NCBI RefSeq assembly: GCF_000020665.1
Contig: NC_011071.1
Location: 1,850,501-1,914,500 of the forward strand
DNA from: Stenotrophomonas maltophilia R551-3
GTDB taxonomy: Bacteria; Pseudomonadota; Gammaproteobacteria; Xanthomonadales; Xanthomonadaceae
Direction: 5' to 3'
Length of the DNA: 64,000 nt
The position numbers and the translations under genes are program-made. Positions 61,444 through 64,000 of this stretch are shown in pieces; within the stretch, counting starts at the first letter, position 1; each line of letters opens with the position of its first letter. The notes beneath the pieces were generated by a model. It was not told the origin of the DNA and made no database searches. It saw nothing but the letters and a program-made list of their open reading frames with translations.

Positions 61444-63185
61444 GCACGCCTTCGACCGCGCTGGATGGAATTGCCACACGCCCGGCGCCAACCCCGGCGT
61501 TGAAGATCGTGCCGGCCCGGCATCCACTACAGGTGGTCGGAACCCTTCTGGCGTTGGCGCTGATCCTGATCGGGCTGCAATCAGTGTTGGGCAATCCGCG
61601 TTGGGGCTGGGGCACCTTTGCGGAGTGGTTCTTCGCACGCCCGGTGCTGGAAGGCCTGGGTCGCACGCTGCTGCTGACCGCGCTCGGCACCGGCCTCGGC
61701 TTCGCGCTGGGCACGCTGCTTGCGCTGGCCCGCGTCTCTGGTTCACCGCTGCTGTCGGCAGTGTCGTGGGGCTATGTGTGGCTGTTCCGCTCGATCCCGC
61801 TGCTGGTGCTGTTGCTGCTGCTGAACAACCTGGGCTATCTGTACAGCACCATCGAACTGGGGATTCCGTTCACCGGCATCAGCCTGTTCTCGTACCCGAC
61901 CACACAGTTGATCGGTGTGTTCACTGCCGCGGTGCTGGGCCTGACCCTGAACCAGGCCGCGTTCTCGGCCGAGGTGATCCGTGGCGGCATTCTTTCGGTC
62001 GACCACGGCCAGTACGAGGCCGCGGCCGCGCTGGGCCTGCCACGTGGCCGCCAGGTGCGCCGCATCATCCTGCCGCAGGCGATGCGCTCGATCCTGCCGG
62101 CAGCGTTCAACGATGTGATCGGCCTGGCCAAGAGCACGTCGGTGGTCTACGTGCTGGCGCTGCCGGAGCTGTTTTACACGGTACAGGTGATCTACCGACG
62201 CAACCTGGAAGTGGTGCCGCTGCTGATGGTGGCCACGGTCTGGTACCTGGTGATCCTGACCGTGCTGTCGCTGCTGCAGCGGCGCGTGGAGCAGCGCTTT
62301 GCGCGCGGCCAACTGCAGCGCGAGCGTTCGGTATCGCGTGTCTCGTCACCGACGCGCGCCACAGGTGAGGCTGCACCGCGCGTGGTCAATCGCCCGCGCA
62401 TCGCCGCGCAGGTTGAAGCGGGCGAGGGGGCATCGGTGTCGCTGCATGGCGTAGGCAAGGTGTTCGGCGACCAGCCGGTGCTGGAAGACGTGAACCTGGA
62501 CCTGCGCGCTGGCAGCGTGACGGTGCTGATCGGCCCGTCCGGCGCTGGCAAGTCCACGTTGCTGCGGCTGATCAACCACCTGGAACGTGCCGTCAGCGGT
62601 TACGTGACCGTCGGCGGGCAGCTGATCGGCTACCGCCGCGATGGCGACACCCTGTACGAGCTGCCCGAACGCGAGATCCGCCGCCGTCGTGCGGAGGTGG
62701 GAATGGTGTTCCAGGGCTTCAACCTGTTCCCGCACCTGACCGCGCTGGAGAACATCATCGAAGCGCCAATCGCGGTGCGTGGCGTGTCACGCGCGCAGGC
62801 CGAGCAGCAGGCGCGCACGCTGCTGGAACGGGTTGGTCTGGCCGACAAGGCCGATGCCTTCCCGCGTCAGCTGTCCGGTGGCCAGCAGCAGCGCATTGCG
62901 ATTGCCCGCGCACTGGCGCTGCAGCCGAAGGTGCTGCTGTTCGACGAACCGACTTCGGCACTGGATCCGGAACTGGTGGCCGAGGTGCTCAGCGTGATCG
63001 AGGAGCTGGCAAGCTCCGGCACCACGCTGGTGATTGTCACCCACGAACTGAGCTTCGCCCGCCGCGTGGCCGACCACGTGGTGATGATGGACCAGGGGCG
63101 GGTGATCGAGCAGGGCACGCCCGAAGCCCTGTTCGAGCGTCCGCGCCAGCAACGTACGGCCGATTTCCTCGCCAAAACACTGTAA
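61440..63185 (+). CDS. Fused ABC permease-ATPase for polar amino acids
   Basis: A 581-residue fusion of an amino-acid ABC transporter permease and its ATPase. Residues 1-300 are the permease, with five to six helices and the EAA loop YEAAAALGLPRGRQVRRIILPQAMRSILPA; after a polar linker the ATPase starts near residue 325, with Walker A GPSGAGKST (about 364-372), signature LSGGQQQR and Walker B VLLFDEPTSALD. In most transporters these are two genes (as YxeN and YxeO); here they are joined in one frame. It overlaps the acetyltransferase gene (ATGA) and is followed 16 bases on by a solute-binding protein gene. Confidence 0.93.
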   Translation: MSTPSTALDGIATRPAPTPALKIVPARHPLQVVGTLLALALILIGLQSVLGNPRWGWGTFAEWFFARPVLEGLGRTLLLTALGTGLGFALGTLLALARVSGSPLLSAVSWGYVWLFRSIPLLVLLLLLNNLGYLYSTIELGIPFTGISLFSYPTTQLIGVFTAAVLGLTLNQAAFSAEVIRGGILSVDHGQYEAAAALGLPRGRQVRRIILPQAMRSILPAAFNDVIGLAKSTSVVYVLALPELFYTVQVIYRRNLEVVPLLMVATVWYLVILTVLSLLQRRVEQRFARGQLQRERSVSRVSSPTRATGEAAPRVVNRPRIAAQVEAGEGASVSLHGVGKVFGDQPVLEDVNLDLRAGSVTVLIGPSGAGKSTLLRLINHLERAVSGYVTVGGQLIGYRRDGDTLYELPEREIRRRRAEVGMVFQGFNLFPHLTALENIIEAPIAVRGVSRAQAEQQARTLLERVGLADKADAFPRQLSGGQQQRIAIARALALQPKVLLFDEPTSALDPELVAEVLSVIEELASSGTTLVIVTHELSFARRVADHVVMMDQGRVIEQGTPEALFERPRQQRTADFLAKTL

Positions 63186-63201
63186 CCCCGAAAGGAACGC
63201 C

Positions 63202-64000
63202 ATGAGCCCTGCCGCACCGCGTCGCCCCTCGCGCAGCACCCTGTTGATCGTGGGCGTGCTGGTCATTGGCATTGCCGGCATCGTCTACTCGCGCGTGCGC
63301 CAGGCACCGGATGCGAGCGTCGTGGCCGCGACCAGCCTTGCCGGTGCGAATACGGCGCTGCTGAAAGGAACGCTCGATCCCAAGGCGCAGGCATTGATCC
63401 CGGCCGGCTACCGCTTCGTCACGCCCGGTGCGTTCACCATCGCCACCCATCCCGGTCAGCTGCCCTTGGCCGACTACGGCGCCGACAGCAAGGACGTGGT
63501 CGGCGTGGAGCCGGATATCGCTCGCCTGATTGCCGATGGACTGGGGTTGAAACTGGTGGTGGTGCCGGTGGCTTGGGCCGACTGGCCGCTGGGTCTGGAA
63601 TCGGGCAAGTACGATGCGGTGCTGTCCAATGTGACCGTCACTGAAGAGCGCAAGAAGAAGTTCGACTTCTCCAGCTACCGCTACGATCTGCTCGGCATCT
63701 ATACGCGCAGTGATGGCCCGATCCAGAAGATCGAAAAGCCGGCCGACGTGGCCGGGCTGAAGGTGGTGGTCGGTGCCAGCACCAACCAGGACCAGATCCT
63801 GCGCCAGTGGGACCAGCAGAACATCGCCGCTGGATTGAAGCCGGTGGAATACCAGTACTTCGATGACGCCGTGGTCGGGCGGCTGGCGGTGATCACCGGG
63901 CGCGCCGATGTGTCGTTCGAACCCAATGCCACCGGCGCTTACTCGGCACGCGACGGCAAGGTGCGGCGTGTGGGCCTGTTCCCCGGTGGCTGGCCGAACG
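63202..64000 (+). CDS. ABC solute-binding protein, C-terminus beyond window
   Basis: First 266 residues of a periplasmic amino-acid-binding protein. An N-terminal membrane segment (STLLIVGVLVIGIAGIVYS, residues 12-30) has no lipobox, so it is probably an uncleaved anchor or a long signal. The binding-protein fold shows VVGVEPDIARLIADGLGLKL, SNVTVTEERKKKFDFSSY and the VGASTNQDQIL loop. It is the partner of the permease-ATPase 16 bases upstream and resembles Bacillus YxeM in position. GGAAC before ATG 63202 serves as the ribosome site. The gene continues past base 64000. Confidence 0.9.
   Translation, partial: MSPAAPRRPSRSTLLIVGVLVIGIAGIVYSRVRQAPDASVVAATSLAGANTALLKGTLDPKAQALIPAGYRFVTPGAFTIATHPGQLPLADYGADSKDVVGVEPDIARLIADGLGLKLVVVPVAWADWPLGLESGKYDAVLSNVTVTEERKKKFDFSSYRYDLLGIYTRSDGPIQKIEKPADVAGLKVVVGASTNQDQILRQWDQQNIAAGLKPVEYQYFDDAVVGRLAVITGRADVSFEPNATGAYSARDGKVRRVGLFPGGWPN

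Overview
This 64 kb window looks like chromosome from Stenotrophomonas, probably the S. maltophilia complex (Xanthomonadaceae). The evidence is high GC with strongly GC-biased third codon positions, xanthomonad-type proteins and gene order, and many short palindromes starting or ending in GTAG (the SMAG repeat family of S. maltophilia). Species and strain are inferred from family knowledge, not from a search.

Layout. 1-1.9 kb: agmatine-to-putrescine genes aguB (cut by the window edge) and aguA, on the minus strand. 1.9-5.7 kb: a small exported protein, rpmJ, then cmk-rpsA-ihfB. 5.7-11 kb: lapA-lapB followed by a surface-polysaccharide block (WecA/MraY-type sugar-phosphate transferase, CapD/WbpM-type epimerase/dehydratase, galU). 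11.5-15.9 kb: a fatty-acid beta-oxidation pair (thiolase and FadN-type HAD/ECH) with a divergent-looking TetR operator. 16.2-22.9 kb: ndk-rlmN-pilF-rodZ-yfgM-bamB-der, the usual gammaproteobacterial cluster but without ispG and hisS. 23-29 kb: two LysE-like exporters, an AraC regulator, a rhodanese-MoeB fusion and a Kef-type antiporter. 29-34.1 kb: folD, then guaB - lipoprotein - guaA with overlapping ends.

34.1-39.6 kb is a foreign, lower-GC insert just after guaA, a known integration hotspot. It carries a compact four-gene minus-strand operon: a DUF2130 coiled-coil/nuclease-like protein, a SIR2-domain protein, a HerA-like ATPase and a KTSC-domain protein. SIR2-HerA is a known anti-phage pair. 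The four-gene arrangement is the most interesting system in the window. The last ~200 bp of guaA itself has foreign codon usage.

39.6-53.2 kb is accessory: a small ORF behind a strongly folded leader, a LysR regulator opposite a DJ-1/PfpI protein, lipoproteins, an M1-like metallopeptidase, several SDRs, an ArsR/SRPBCC module, AraC, GlxA and TetR regulators. The TetR gene and the next membrane-protein gene share a 14 bp operator.

53.5-64 kb: a TonB-dependent receptor followed by a same-strand gene set (FMN reductase, DUF3088, two luciferase-like monooxygenases, M20 deacylase, GNAT acetyltransferase, fused ABC permease-ATPase, solute-binding protein). Its content matches acetylate - oxidise - deacetylate salvage of S-substituted cysteines, as in the Bacillus yxe and ytm operons. 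Intergenic DNA throughout is dense in at least four families of hairpin repeats.
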